Made by a program: the position numbers and the translations under genes. Of a DNA stretch of 64,000 bases, positions 54,601 to 63,035 are shown in pieces (positions within the stretch are counted from its first letter, which is position 1; each line of letters begins with the position of its first letter). The notes beneath the pieces are model-generated. The model did not search any database and was not told the DNA's origin. It saw only the letters and a program-made list of their open reading frames with translations. The stretch is from NCBI GenBank assembly GCA_905480145.1, contig CAJQPA010000008.1, positions 1 through 64,000 on the forward strand, read 5' to 3'. This DNA comes from an uncultured Flavobacteriales bacterium (GTDB taxonomy: Bacteria; Bacteroidota; Bacteroidia; Flavobacteriales_D; Crocinitomicaceae).

Positions 54601-55340
54601 AGACATTTAAAACAATAGTTATAGATGATGAGCGATTGGCTCGAGAAGAATTGAAATCAATGCTTTCAGAATTCAATGAAATAGAAATTTCAGACGAAGC
54701 GAGAAATGGGGAAGAGGGGATTGATAAAATCAAAGATCAGCAACCTGATTTAATTTTCCTAGATGTGTCTATGCCTGGAATGACAGGTTTTGATATGCTG
54801 AAGAAGCTAGATTATATCCCTCATGTTATTTTTGTAACTGCCTATGATGAATTTGCTTTAAAAGCATTTGAGGTCAATGCTTTGGATTATGTTTTAAAGC
54901 CAATAGACCCGGTTAGATTGAGCGAAGCAATAGAGAAATTAAGACAAAAAGAAGAGACAGAATTTGAGTCTGAAAACGAAAAGATTTCAAGAGAAGAGAA
55001 GAAGCTCGATACGACTGACCGCATTTTTATAAAAGATGGTGAAAAGTGTTATTTCGTGAAATTAGAAAAGGTCAGAATGTTGGAATCCGATGGGAATTAT
55101 GTGAAAATCCATTTTGGAAAGAATAGGCCTTTAGTTTTAAGGTCACTAAATAGTTTTGAAGAGAAATTAGATACAGGTAGCTTTTTTCGTGCAAACAGAA
55201 AATTTATAATCAATTTGGACTGGATAGAGAATGTTGAGAACTGGTTTAATGGCGGTTTACAAGTAGAATTAAAAAGCGGAGATAAGGTGGAGATTTCAAG
55301 AAGGCAAGCAATTCGTTTTAAGGAAATGTTCAGCTTTTAA
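54597..55340 (+). CDS. LytTR-family response regulator
   Basis: The 247-residue regulator has a receiver domain (phosphoacceptor Asp56 in LIFLDVSMPGM, with Asp10/Asp11 in the pocket and Lys in YVLKPID) and a C-terminal LytTR DNA-binding domain (~140-247): DRIFIKDGEKCYFVKLEKV, LESDGNYVKIHFG, FFRANRKFIINLDWI and EISRRQAIRFKEM. LytTR proteins bind repeated short sites as dimers; repeats at 53504-53536 are candidates. The stop codon shares a TTAA palindrome with the convergent CvfB-like gene. Confidence 0.95.
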   Translation: MKTFKTIVIDDERLAREELKSMLSEFNEIEISDEARNGEEGIDKIKDQQPDLIFLDVSMPGMTGFDMLKKLDYIPHVIFVTAYDEFALKAFEVNALDYVLKPIDPVRLSEAIEKLRQKEETEFESENEKISREEKKLDTTDRIFIKDGEKCYFVKLEKVRMLESDGNYVKIHFGKNRPLVLRSLNSFEEKLDTGSFFRANRKFIINLDWIENVENWFNGGLQVELKSGDKVEISRRQAIRFKEMFSF

Positions 55341-56167
55341 TTTCCCAAGTAAGTTATTTTATCTTCGTCAAGTCTAATTAACCTTTCTTTGTAGAGCTTT
55401 CCTATTGCTTGTTTGAAAGTTTTCTTGCTCATCCCGACCAAATCTCTAATGTCATCCGGAGAACTTTTATCTGTCAAGGGCAATGCACCTTTTGAACGAA
55501 GCATTTCCAATAACTTATCTGCTGATCCTATGATTTTATCACCACCCACTTTATCTAATCGAATGTCAAGTTTTCCGTCTTCGCGGACTTTGGTTACATA
55601 TCCAATAATTTTCTGACCTCTTCTCAGTGGCCTACTTACGTCACTTTTAAAGATAAGACCACCATACCTACTGTTTACAATAACTTTTGTTCCCAGATCT
55701 GTTCTTTCACAAACCATACATTCTACTTCATGCTCAGGCTCAAACTCTTCTGTGCAAGGTTTTAGATATCGGTTTGTTTTTGTAGATCCATAAACACGAT
55801 CCGTTTTCTCATCAAGGGCTAGATGAGTTAAGTAATAGTTATCTTCTTCTAGCTTAAGGTTTTGTTCTTTAAAAGGAATCATTAATTCTTTCTCTAATCC
55901 CCAATCAGAAAAAGCTCCAAAATTAGTTACAGCTGTTACTTTTAAATAAGCAAAGCCATTCATTTCAATTTTTGGGATTTCTGTTGTCGCTACTACACGG
56001 TCTTCAGAATCTCGATAAATGAAAACACTGATCTTTTGATCAATTTCCATTTCGTCTGTGATATATTTATTCGGCAACAAGACATCATTCTCATTCTCAT
56101 CTTCAAGGTATGCACCTACAGAAGTAAAACGTAATAATGTTAATTCATTGAATTCACCAATTTTCAT
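55337..56167 (-). CDS. CvfB/YitL-like RNA-binding protein with S1-type domains
   Basis: The 276-residue protein is built from OB/S1-like beta barrels: LTLLRFTSVGAYLEDENENDVLLP, NGFAYLKVTAVTNFGAFSDWG, and EVECMVCERTDLGTKVIVN, each about 60-70 residues. The C-terminal ~65 residues form a winged-helix-like end (GMSKKTFKQAIGKLYKERL). This layout matches CvfB (YitL), an RNA-binding virulence regulator in Gram-positive bacteria; the Bacteroidota function is not established. Four bases separate its ATG from the end of the upstream universal stress protein gene, so the two are probably co-transcribed. Confidence 0.88.
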   Translation of the reverse strand: MKIGEFNELTLLRFTSVGAYLEDENENDVLLPNKYITDEMEIDQKISVFIYRDSEDRVVATTEIPKIEMNGFAYLKVTAVTNFGAFSDWGLEKELMIPFKEQNLKLEEDNYYLTHLALDEKTDRVYGSTKTNRYLKPCTEEFEPEHEVECMVCERTDLGTKVIVNSRYGGLIFKSDVSRPLRRGQKIIGYVTKVREDGKLDIRLDKVGGDKIIGSADKLLEMLRSKGALPLTDKSSPDDIRDLVGMSKKTFKQAIGKLYKERLIRLDEDKITYLGN

Positions 56168-56170
56168 TTG

Positions 56171-56977
56171 CTAGTAATATAAAGAGGATGCTAGTTTTGA
56201 ATTGATAATCAAAACTGGTAGCCCAGACTTATTAGTAATTAAATTTTGCGCAAAGGTATCAAATTGTGGGAATAAACTCTCGGAGTGAAATGCCAAGGCT
56301 ATTAATCCTACTTTATTTTCTTTTGCGTGTTTAATTATTTTTTTTTGGTAACTACCTTTCTTTTTTACAAAATTAATATCACATTTCACACCTTTCTCTT
56401 CATATTCATTCTGAACAATTCCAATTCTGTTTTGTATTCTAGAAATCAACATTGGGTCGCTTTGTTTTTCTACTAAAACGGTAACGTCAGACTTCATAAT
56501 TCGAGCCATATCTCCAGCGACACCTACGATTTGCATACTCTCTTTTGTTAAGTCAATTGGAACAGAAATATGAGCAATCTCTTCAATTTTAGTGTTTTTT
56601 TGCACGATTAAAAAAGGACACTCGCAACTTTGTAAGATTTTCATGGCGAAACTACCGAATAGCCATTGCATTCCTTTCATACCGTGAGTTCCCATTATGA
56701 TGAGCTGAGCTTTTTCTTTTTTTGCAATTTTTCCTATATCAGAAAAAATATCTCCAACTTTCACCATTTTGGTTAATTCAACACTGCTTGGCGTTTGAGT
56801 ATTTTTGATTAACTCATCCAATAGCTTAACCTTTTCCATGCCTTTCGCACGATCTTTGGCGAGGTGAATTAGTCTAATCTCAGTTGCAACATGTCTACCA
56901 ACATGAAGGGCGTAGGCTAGAGCCTTTTCAGAAGTCGGTGTGAAGTCGTAAGGTACTATGTATAAGTTTTTGCTCAT
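56171..56977 (-). CDS. tandem universal stress protein (UspA)
   Basis: The 268-residue protein contains two Usp domains. The first (~1-130) is full: LYIVPYDFTPTSEKALAYAL at the start and IIMGTHGMKGMQWLFGSFAM, which carries the G-x2-G-x9-G-like nucleotide site, then CPFLIVQKN. The second (~135-268) is less conserved, with ALAFHSESLFPQFD in place of the glycine-rich loop, so only the first domain may bind ATP. Such proteins accumulate under stress or growth arrest. TATATTTG lies 18 bases upstream of the ATG. Confidence 0.92.
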   Translation of the reverse strand: MSKNLYIVPYDFTPTSEKALAYALHVGRHVATEIRLIHLAKDRAKGMEKVKLLDELIKNTQTPSSVELTKMVKVGDIFSDIGKIAKKEKAQLIIMGTHGMKGMQWLFGSFAMKILQSCECPFLIVQKNTKIEEIAHISVPIDLTKESMQIVGVAGDMARIMKSDVTVLVEKQSDPMLISRIQNRIGIVQNEYEEKGVKCDINFVKKKGSYQKKIIKHAKENKVGLIALAFHSESLFPQFDTFAQNLITNKSGLPVLIINSKLASSLYY

Positions 56978-56995
56978 GATTTTATGCTTTAATCA

Positions 56996-57003
56996 AATAT
57001 ATC
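56996..57003 (-). promoter_or_regulatory. candidate -7 box TATATTTG of the usp-cvfB operon
   Basis: An exact TAnnTTTG match on the minus strand, 18 bases upstream of the ATG at 56977. Confidence 0.45.
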
Positions 57004-57096
57004 GAAAAAAAAATAGATATAAAGACCAAAAGTGAGCGAGTTGTGAGTGTGAAAATGTTGAAGAAGTAACTTTACCTCATGACTTTCAAGTATAGC

Positions 57097-58206
57097 TCAG
57101 TTTTTACGTCTACGTTTCCTGTATTTTTTTTTCTTTTTATTGACCACTTGGTCTTGAAAAGAAACGTTTTTAGGGTCACGTTTGTCTTTTTTATCAAGCT
57201 TTATTTTGTGCTCTTTTCCATCTTTCGTTTCTTTGCTTTCTTGAGGAGTGACAGCAACATGTTCAGTTCCTCCATTTGGATTTTGTGGGTCAGAAGGGTT
57301 TTTCCAATCCGCTTTAATTTCTCTTTCTTCTACTTTACCATTTTTTTCATTGAGAACATAGACCGTCTGTTTTTTTTCTCCATTGCCTTTATTTACACCA
57401 ATTACATCCTCATTAAGAATCCATTTGCCGTCTTCTAGAATGTAAGCATCATAAGACATATCAGGAACGTAAAAAGATCGAAATTTTTTCATTGAAGGAG
57501 ATTCTGGAGACAGGTGATCGAATATGATTCGTTCTCGATCTGATTCATACTTTAATGACATGCTCGTTTTTTTTGAATGTTCAAAAAACACACGTTTCTT
57601 CGTGATTTTTCCCTCTTTAAATATTGGAGCTCCGAGCTTTAAAGTTTTACCCGTAAAATAGATGACATCAATTAACTTGACTTGGCTCATACTAGAATTA
57701 TGATCCCAGCCCAATACTGTATAAAGAGTTTTACTTCCTTTTTTTACAGGGATTATTTTATAATAAAGTGCACCATACCAATTAGTAGCGTTGATTATTT
57801 CACTAGGGTGGAAAGGCATTCCAAAAGAGTTGTCTATTAATTCAGTTGCAAAGTATTTTTTTTTTCTCTTGTCAAAATGTAAAACAAAGCAATTATAGGT
57901 ATGACTAAAGTCATCCTTCTCTACATTCCAATTAATTATTCTCAATTGTTTGTCGGGACTATCAATAATTCCAACAGTTTCCATTTTAGAAAATGGAAAA
58001 TTTAATGCTTCTTTTTGTTGAGTTACTTCCGCTATTTTCTCCTTGAATAATTTGTTAGCAGTTACCTTAGCTTGGTCACCTTCAGCCTTTCTTAAGTTAC
58101 TTAGCAAGATAACCAACTCATCTTCCATAGAGCTCAAATCCTTTGTTTGACCAAAAGAAAAGGTTGTAAGAACCAAGATTAGTAAGAAAGATGTAAACTG
58201 TTTCAT
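57097..58206 (-). CDS. secreted hypothetical protein with basic C-terminus
   Basis: About 369 residues. The ATG at 58206 is preferred because it opens a signal peptide (MKQFTSFLLILVLTTFSFG, mature Gln20); the frame extends back to 58245. The middle region has WNVEKDDFSHTYNCFVLHFD, NATNWYGALYYKIIPVKKG and VLGWDHNSSMSQVKLIDVIY, all well-structured, but I recognise no family. The last ~60 residues are low-complexity and strongly basic, ending KKKKKYRKRRRKN. A basic tail in a secreted protein could bind peptidoglycan, DNA or LPS. It is the last gene before the convergent gap at 57 kb, downstream of rpe. Confidence 0.7.
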   Translation of the reverse strand: MKQFTSFLLILVLTTFSFGQTKDLSSMEDELVILLSNLRKAEGDQAKVTANKLFKEKIAEVTQQKEALNFPFSKMETVGIIDSPDKQLRIINWNVEKDDFSHTYNCFVLHFDKRKKKYFATELIDNSFGMPFHPSEIINATNWYGALYYKIIPVKKGSKTLYTVLGWDHNSSMSQVKLIDVIYFTGKTLKLGAPIFKEGKITKKRVFFEHSKKTSMSLKYESDRERIIFDHLSPESPSMKKFRSFYVPDMSYDAYILEDGKWILNEDVIGVNKGNGEKKQTVYVLNEKNGKVEEREIKADWKNPSDPQNPNGGTEHVAVTPQESKETKDGKEHKIKLDKKDKRDPKNVSFQDQVVNKKKKKYRKRRRKN

Positions 58207-58287
58207 TATTAGATTTAACGCTTTATTATTGATAATGTTACTCAATCAATTTTTATACCATAATCAATGCTGCAATATTCAACCGGA

Positions 58288-58938
58288 CTACATATTTTTA
58301 AGCGCAGTAATTGTATCGCTTGGTTTTTCAGAATTGAAAACAAAACTACCTGCAACCAGCACTTGCGCGCCAGCCTCGACTAATCTTGATCCAGTATCCA
58401 AATTAACACCTCCATCAACTTCGATTATCGCTTTTGATCCTGACTTTTCAATCAGTTGTTTCGCATCGGCCACCTTTTTAATCGCATTTTCAATAAATTT
58501 CTGCCCGCCAAATCCTGGGTTAACCGACATGATCAAAACCATGTCAATGTCACTTATAATAGAATTTAGTACACTAACATCTGTATGCGGGTTTAGTGCT
58601 ACTCCCGCTTTCATTCCAAAAGAATGGATCAACTGAATAGTTCTATGTAAATGAGGACAAGCTTCATAATGAACGGTTATTATATCAGCGCCAGAATTTG
58701 CAAATTCTTCAATATATTGATCAGGGTTAACAATCATTAAATGAACATCTATTGTTTTTTTTGCGTGTTTTTTAATGGCCTTTAAAATTGGAAAGCCGAA
58801 CGAAATATTGGGAACAAAAACACCATCCATCACGTCAATATGAAACCAATCAGCATTTGATTCATTGATCATTTCAATATCCCGCTGCATATTTGCAAAA
58901 TCACATGACAAGACGGAAGGAGCGATTAAGTGTTTCAT
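58288..58938 (-). CDS. rpe: ribulose-phosphate 3-epimerase
   Basis: The 216-residue TIM-barrel enzyme interconverts ribulose 5-phosphate and xylulose 5-phosphate in the pentose phosphate pathway. IAPSVLSCDFANM opens the barrel, HIDVMDGVFVPNISFG gives the metal-binding His and Asp, VHLMIVNP and MSVNPGFGGQKF follow with the family's phosphate loop, and EVDGGVN carries the second catalytic Asp. The length is standard. It lies 39 bases after the L,D-transpeptidase gene but has a TATCTTTG box of its own in that gap. Confidence 0.97.
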   Translation of the reverse strand: MKHLIAPSVLSCDFANMQRDIEMINESNADWFHIDVMDGVFVPNISFGFPILKAIKKHAKKTIDVHLMIVNPDQYIEEFANSGADIITVHYEACPHLHRTIQLIHSFGMKAGVALNPHTDVSVLNSIISDIDMVLIMSVNPGFGGQKFIENAIKKVADAKQLIEKSGSKAIIEVDGGVNLDTGSRLVEAGAQVLVAGSFVFNSEKPSDTITALKNM

Positions 58939-58955
58939 AGAGTTTCTTTTTATTG

Positions 58956-58963
58956 CAAAGATA
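58956..58963 (-). promoter_or_regulatory. candidate -7 box TATCTTTG of rpe
   Basis: An exact TAnnTTTG match on the minus strand, 17 bases upstream of the rpe ATG, inside the gap after the transpeptidase gene. Confidence 0.45.
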
Positions 58964-58977
58964 GATATATTGAGTAT

Positions 58978-60558
58978 TTATTCTCGCATTATTTTCAGGT
59001 ATTCTTCATCACGGCCATATACATCAATAAACATCTTCATATCTTTTCCTTTACTTGTAACGCTCAGGTATTCTATATAAATAGGTATTGGCTGAAGTAA
59101 TTTTATTTCATAATTTTCTCCACGACTAAATAATGTATCCAGTGAATCAGAAGTCATAATGTTAAACTTGTTTCTGCGCTCATCTCTATCTAAAATAATT
59201 TTGGCTAATTCGATAGGGTTTTGTGTTCTCATGCACCCATGTGAGTATGCTCTGACATCAGCACCAAATAATGATTTAGAAGGTGTGTCATGAAAATAGA
59301 CACTATGAACATTGTAAAAGTCAAATTTGATGATGCCAAGAGCGTTTTTTGGACCTGGGTCCTGTCTTATTTTATATCGGAAAGAGTTTTGGCGAACTCT
59401 ACTCCAGTCAACACTTGATGGATCTATAATCTCACCATTCTTTAAAAGCTTATAATTGTGTTTGTCCATGTAATCAACGTTACGTTTTAAATGTGGGAGA
59501 ATCTCCTTACTGGAAATTGAATAGGGCAGATTCCAATATGGATAAACAACTATTTTTCGAAGTTTCGATGTTAGCTCAGGGGTTTCATTTCCAATTTTGC
59601 CAACCACGACATTATGTTCACTTTTTAAACTATCATTAATGTAAAGCCGCAATTTGTATTCTGGAATGTTAATGTAAATGTATTTATCAGGCCGCGCTTT
59701 TCTTGCTCTAACTTTGTCCATGGCTAACAAGATGCGCTCAACTTTATGGTAAGTGCTTTCATTGAGTGCTTTTGAAGTGTATTTCCCAATTACACCATCT
59801 TCTTTTAAGCCATTATCAAATTGAAATTTTTTTAGACTAGCAAGAATATCCATGCTGTCAGAAACGTCTGATAATAAATAACCTTTAGAAACTAAAGCGA
59901 CTCTTGTTTTTTCAAAAGCGAACAAGGTATCGTACTTAACAGATTCGATGTTAAACGTAGTTGTATCTAATGGATATGTTTCCAGAATACTAGTAAGACC
60001 TCTCGATAAGGCTTGAAAGGTAGAGTCTTTTGGTCCAATTGATAGGAATTGTGCACATATACTATGGGTGGAGTCTATTACGAAATCATTTAATTTCTCA
60101 ATCGATATTAAGCTTTTGGGGTTTTGTATAAGACTATCATAGTTTATGACTCCAGTTTCTAAATCAGAAAGTATTCGAGCAAGTTTGTAGGTTAAAAGAA
60201 TTTCTGCCTGGATATAATTCTCTCCATTTTCAGCCAGGATTCGACCAGTCGGCAATCCAAAAGAATAAGATTTTTCAAAATTATTACGTAGTTGAAGTCC
60301 AATGTCACTTAATGTGGAATCATTGATCCATCTAGGAATGAAGTTTCTTTTGGTGTAATATTCTTGAATATAACTGATTGAAGAATCTGAAAGCTTTAGC
60401 GTTTGGAGGTACTCTTTAGAAAGAGCGATTTCTATTTTTTTTTCAGCAGAAATTTCTTGAAATTCAAATGGTAAAATGACTTTTTCCTCTTCTATGACTT
60501 GTTCTTGACTACAAGAAAACAACAGTATACTGAGAAAAATTAAATTGATTAGTTTCAT
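58978..60558 (-). CDS. YcbB-type L,D-transpeptidase lipoprotein
   Basis: About 526 residues from the ATG at 60558 (a TTG two codons earlier is also in frame). It has a lipobox (LIFLSILLFSC). Residues ~200-280 include a peptidoglycan-binding-like helix set (LKKFQFDNGLKEDGVIGKYT). The YkuD domain (~300-470) holds IYINIPEYKLRLYIND, VVVGKIGNETPEL and the catalytic SHGCMR with Cys near residue 442, preceded by YFHDTPSKSLFG. The size and layout match LdtD (YcbB), which makes 3-3 crosslinks in peptidoglycan. It is upstream of rpe on the minus strand and divergent from the rhomboid gene. Confidence 0.92.
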   Translation of the reverse strand: MKLINLIFLSILLFSCSQEQVIEEEKVILPFEFQEISAEKKIEIALSKEYLQTLKLSDSSISYIQEYYTKRNFIPRWINDSTLSDIGLQLRNNFEKSYSFGLPTGRILAENGENYIQAEILLTYKLARILSDLETGVINYDSLIQNPKSLISIEKLNDFVIDSTHSICAQFLSIGPKDSTFQALSRGLTSILETYPLDTTTFNIESVKYDTLFAFEKTRVALVSKGYLLSDVSDSMDILASLKKFQFDNGLKEDGVIGKYTSKALNESTYHKVERILLAMDKVRARKARPDKYIYINIPEYKLRLYINDSLKSEHNVVVGKIGNETPELTSKLRKIVVYPYWNLPYSISSKEILPHLKRNVDYMDKHNYKLLKNGEIIDPSSVDWSRVRQNSFRYKIRQDPGPKNALGIIKFDFYNVHSVYFHDTPSKSLFGADVRAYSHGCMRTQNPIELAKIILDRDERRNKFNIMTSDSLDTLFSRGENYEIKLLQPIPIYIEYLSVTSKGKDMKMFIDVYGRDEEYLKIMRE

Positions 60559-60619
60559 ATTCAATACAGATGTTTTGTCTATTTTAGCAAGTGATCTTAA
60601 ACGAATATACTATCAAATT

Positions 60620-61252
60620 ATGAGCCTAAATATTTTAACACTAATTATTTTGGTTGTTGTTGGGATTTCTTTTTTTGCATTTAAGAACAGAGAGTTTCAA
60701 AATAAGTTATTGTATATACCTTATGATTGTAAACATAATGGCAGATATTCCACAATGTTTACGCACATTTTTATTCATGCCGATACAAATCATTTGCTCT
60801 TTAATATGTTCTCCATGTATTTCTTAGGGGATGTTTTATTAAACTATGGCTTAATAAGAAATTATGGTGTTTTTGCTGGGCAAGCACACTTCTTAGTGCT
60901 CTTTATGTTGGGGGGCTTGTTTGCAACATTGATTCCATATATTCGGAATCAAGACAATCCGAATTACAGGTCATTAGGTGCTTCAGGTGCAGTGTCTGCA
61001 GTTATTTTTGCTGCTATTATGTGGAATCCAGGAATGAAACTGAACATAATGTTTATTCCTATTAACATTCCAGCCGTTGTTTTTGGACCATTGTATTTGC
61101 TTTATGAATTTTATGCAGCAAAAAAAGGAGGAACCGGCATTGCGCATGACGCTCATATTGGCGGGGCAGTTTTTGGAGTTATATATGTCTTAATTATTAA
61201 TTTTGAGAAAGGCGCTGATTTCTTTGAGGCAGTCCTTGGTATTTTCAATTAG
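60620..61252 (+). CDS. rhomboid family intramembrane serine protease
   Basis: The 210-residue protein, from the ATG at 60620, has six membrane helices. The catalytic dyad is Ser122 in GASGA (helix 4) and His179 in AHDAHIGG (helix 6). The HxxxN element HLLFNMFSMYF lies in helix 2, as in the rhomboid fold. The ATG at 60620 is preferred over a start at 60545, which overlaps the divergent transpeptidase gene. Rhomboids cut transmembrane proteins; substrates are unknown here. It lies 16 bases ahead of the PLP enzyme gene. Confidence 0.92.
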   Translation: MSLNILTLIILVVVGISFFAFKNREFQNKLLYIPYDCKHNGRYSTMFTHIFIHADTNHLLFNMFSMYFLGDVLLNYGLIRNYGVFAGQAHFLVLFMLGGLFATLIPYIRNQDNPNYRSLGASGAVSAVIFAAIMWNPGMKLNIMFIPINIPAVVFGPLYLLYEFYAAKKGGTGIAHDAHIGGAVFGVIYVLIINFEKGADFFEAVLGIFN

Positions 61253-61268
61253 TCACACTTTACAGAAC

Positions 61269-62117
61269 ATGTTGTACATAAATAGTAACGATAAAATAAT
61301 TCCGAATGAAAAGGAAACTATAAAGACAGGTAATCGATCATACCTCTACGGTGATGGAGTTTTTGAGAGTATTAGAGTGATTAATGGACATCCAATTAAT
61401 CTGGATAATCATATTTCTCGTCTTTTAGAAGGAGCTAAGATGATAATGATACAGGTTCCCGAGCGCTTTGATTCAGCATTTTTTAAAGGGAGAATTATTG
61501 AATTGTTGTTTGAATCTGGAATTAAAGGAGATGCCAAATGCCGTTTATCTTTGGATAGAAAACCTGGAGGGTCATATGCACCGGATTCTAATGATGCAGA
61601 TTTCTATATTGAGGTTTATCCAATATCAGAAACTGGATTTTCTCTCAATGAAAAAGGAAAGCAAGTAGATATTTATACTGATTATAAAAAGCAAAAAAGT
61701 AAGCTTTCAAATTTCAAGACTAAAAACGGATTGCTTTTTGTTTTGGCATCTATTGCAGCTGGGAGAGATGGATTAGAAGATTATTTATTGACAAGTGATT
61801 CAGGTAGCATTCTTGAAAGTACTAACTCTAATTTATTTGTAGTGAGCAATGGTGTCTTATACACTCCAAGTCTAGAAGAGGGCTGTTTAGCTGGCACAAT
61901 GAGAATGCAAGTAATTAACCTCGCGATTTCTAACGGTATAAAAGTGTATGAGTGCAATATTCTTCCGCAAAATCTATTAATTGCCGATGAAGTTTTCTTG
62001 ACAAATGCTATTCAAGGAGTTCAATGGGTCGGAAGCTTTAGAACTAAGAGATATTTCAATGTGATTTCAAAAAAAATAAATGGGTTTTTAAATGACAAAT
62101 GGTTAAAAGAGATTTAA
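61269..62117 (+). CDS. class IV aminotransferase / aminodeoxychorismate lyase-like PLP enzyme
   Basis: The 282-residue PLP enzyme of fold type IV begins at the ATG at 61269; an earlier in-frame start at 61203 overlaps the rhomboid gene and lacks fold similarity. RSYLYGDGVFESIRV is the N-terminal substrate region, LSNFKTKNGLL holds the PLP lysine (residue ~150), SGSILESTNSNLF the conserved Glu, and EGCLAGTMRM the phosphate-binding end. The group includes branched-chain and D-amino-acid transaminases and PabC; the sequence does not decide between them. It may share a transcript with the rhomboid gene. Confidence 0.88.
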   Translation: MLYINSNDKIIPNEKETIKTGNRSYLYGDGVFESIRVINGHPINLDNHISRLLEGAKMIMIQVPERFDSAFFKGRIIELLFESGIKGDAKCRLSLDRKPGGSYAPDSNDADFYIEVYPISETGFSLNEKGKQVDIYTDYKKQKSKLSNFKTKNGLLFVLASIAAGRDGLEDYLLTSDSGSILESTNSNLFVVSNGVLYTPSLEEGCLAGTMRMQVINLAISNGIKVYECNILPQNLLIADEVFLTNAIQGVQWVGSFRTKRYFNVISKKINGFLNDKWLKEI

Positions 62118-62122
62118 TTTTG
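62115..62122 (+). promoter_or_regulatory. candidate -7 box TAATTTTG of the cysteine-rich lipoprotein gene
   Basis: An exact TAnnTTTG match overlaps the stop codon of the PLP enzyme gene and lies 47 bases before the next ATG. Confidence 0.45.
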
Positions 62123-62135
62123 TAGTTTTACAAGC

Positions 62136-62157
62136 AACCAATTAACCAATTAACCAA
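62136..62157 (+). repeat. tandem AACCAATT repeats in the leader of the cysteine-rich gene
   Basis: AACCAATT occurs twice in a row followed by a partial third copy (AACCAA), 12 bases before the ATG at 62170. It could bind a repressor or be chance AT-rich repetition. Confidence 0.4.
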
Positions 62158-62169
62158 AACGATTTAATT

Positions 62170-62544
62170 ATGAAATTTTTAAAATTTTTATTCCCTCTAG
62201 CTTTAGCTTTATTTATGTTTTCATGCTCTAATGATGATCACAATGACGACCATGATCATCATAACGCTGAAGCAAAGAAAGAGTGTTGCAAAGAAGGTGA
62301 GAAGTGCGAAGATTCTGATAAAAAAGAATGTGAAGGTCATGATAAAATGGCTCACAAGTGCACAGATGAATGTGCGGAAGGTTGTTCAGGTGAAAAAAAA
62401 GGATGTGAAGAAGGCTGTATGAAAGCATGTTGTTCCTCTGATGCTCATGAATGCACAGAAGAATGTGCTGATGACTGCACAGCCGATAAAGGAGGTTGTG
62501 AAGAAGGATGTGAAAAAGAATGTTGTGCCGATAAAGAAGCATAA
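62170..62544 (+). CDS. cysteine- and histidine-rich lipoprotein, putative metal-binding
   Basis: The 124-residue protein has a lipoprotein signal (FPLALALFMFSC, Cys19). The mature part starts SNDDHNDDHDHHN, a His/Asp-rich cluster that also resembles the acidic export signal of surface lipoproteins in this phylum. It contains 18 further cysteines, no Trp and almost no hydrophobic residues. Residues 64-88 and 95-119 are two repeats with identical spacing, C-x3-C-x3-C-x6-C-x3-C-x3-CC (period 31). This pattern suggests binding of a soft metal such as Cu, Zn or Cd, or a disulfide-rich fold. I recognise no family. A strong terminator follows, so it is probably transcribed alone. Confidence 0.85.
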   Translation: MKFLKFLFPLALALFMFSCSNDDHNDDHDHHNAEAKKECCKEGEKCEDSDKKECEGHDKMAHKCTDECAEGCSGEKKGCEEGCMKACCSSDAHECTEECADDCTADKGGCEEGCEKECCADKEA

Positions 62545-62566
62545 TTTTTAGGTAATAATATTAATG

Positions 62567-62602
62567 AAACTCTGTTGAATCAAATTCAGCAGAGTTTTTT
62601 TT
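62567..62602 (+). terminator. rho-independent terminator after the cysteine-rich gene
   Basis: AAACTCTG and CAGAGTTT arms with an inner TGAA/TTCA pairing form a long stem (62567-62597) followed by a T run. Confidence 0.85.
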
Positions 62603-62612
62603 ATTTCAAATT

Positions 62613-62807
62613 ATGAATGGAAAAATCAGGAAAGAGCTCTCGGTAGGGCAGCTGGTAAAAGTTGTCAAGAAAGAGCATCAGAAAAATGGTCAATTAACTG
62701 AGGGGATAATAAAAAGAATTTTAACGAACTCCCAAATACACCCTCATGGAATTAAAGTTGAGCTAGAGAACGGCAGCGTGGGGCGAGTTAAGGATATTAT
62801 TTATTAG
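62613..62807 (+). CDS. YwbE family protein (DUF2196)
   Basis: The 64-residue protein matches YwbE/DUF2196: SVGQLVKVVKKEHQKNGQLT, EGIIKRILTNSQIHPHGIKV and a final VGRVKDIIY. The family is small, basic and widely conserved, with no known function; an RNA-binding role is sometimes suggested. It begins 10 bases after a terminator, in a region with no clear promoter. Confidence 0.9.
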   Translation: MNGKIRKELSVGQLVKVVKKEHQKNGQLTEGIIKRILTNSQIHPHGIKVELENGSVGRVKDIIY

Positions 62808-62919
62808 TCACGAAAATTAATATAGGCTATTCGAATATAGATAAAGAGATAATGCGTAAAAAGGGATATTCAATTATGCATAAAAGTTAAATTCTCGAAA
62901 CATTTTTTCAGAATATTCG

Positions 62920-62927
62920 TACCTTTG
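62920..62927 (+). promoter_or_regulatory. candidate -7 box TACCTTTG of the cold-shock gene
   Basis: An exact TAnnTTTG match lies 108 bases before the ATG at 63036. A leader of about 100 bases fits cold-shock genes, whose long leaders fold differently with temperature. Confidence 0.5.
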
Positions 62928-63035
62928 CTCAAGGTTAGTTAATTGTGACCTTCTGAAAGTTATGCTTATATCGAAAATACAATTGAATAAAATGAATTAT
63001 TTTGCTTCAAAATAAATTTAAAATAAATTAAATTA

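Noticed and set aside
57079-57438. Plus-strand Phe-rich hydrophobic frame
   Set aside because: It is antisense to the basic, lysine-rich end of the secreted hypothetical; a reverse-read Lys/Arg-coding region naturally looks Phe-rich and membrane-like.
62228-62542. Antisense His/Leu-rich frame in the cysteine-rich gene
   Set aside because: It is the reverse of a biased coding sequence, and the sense frame has a signal peptide and exact repeats.
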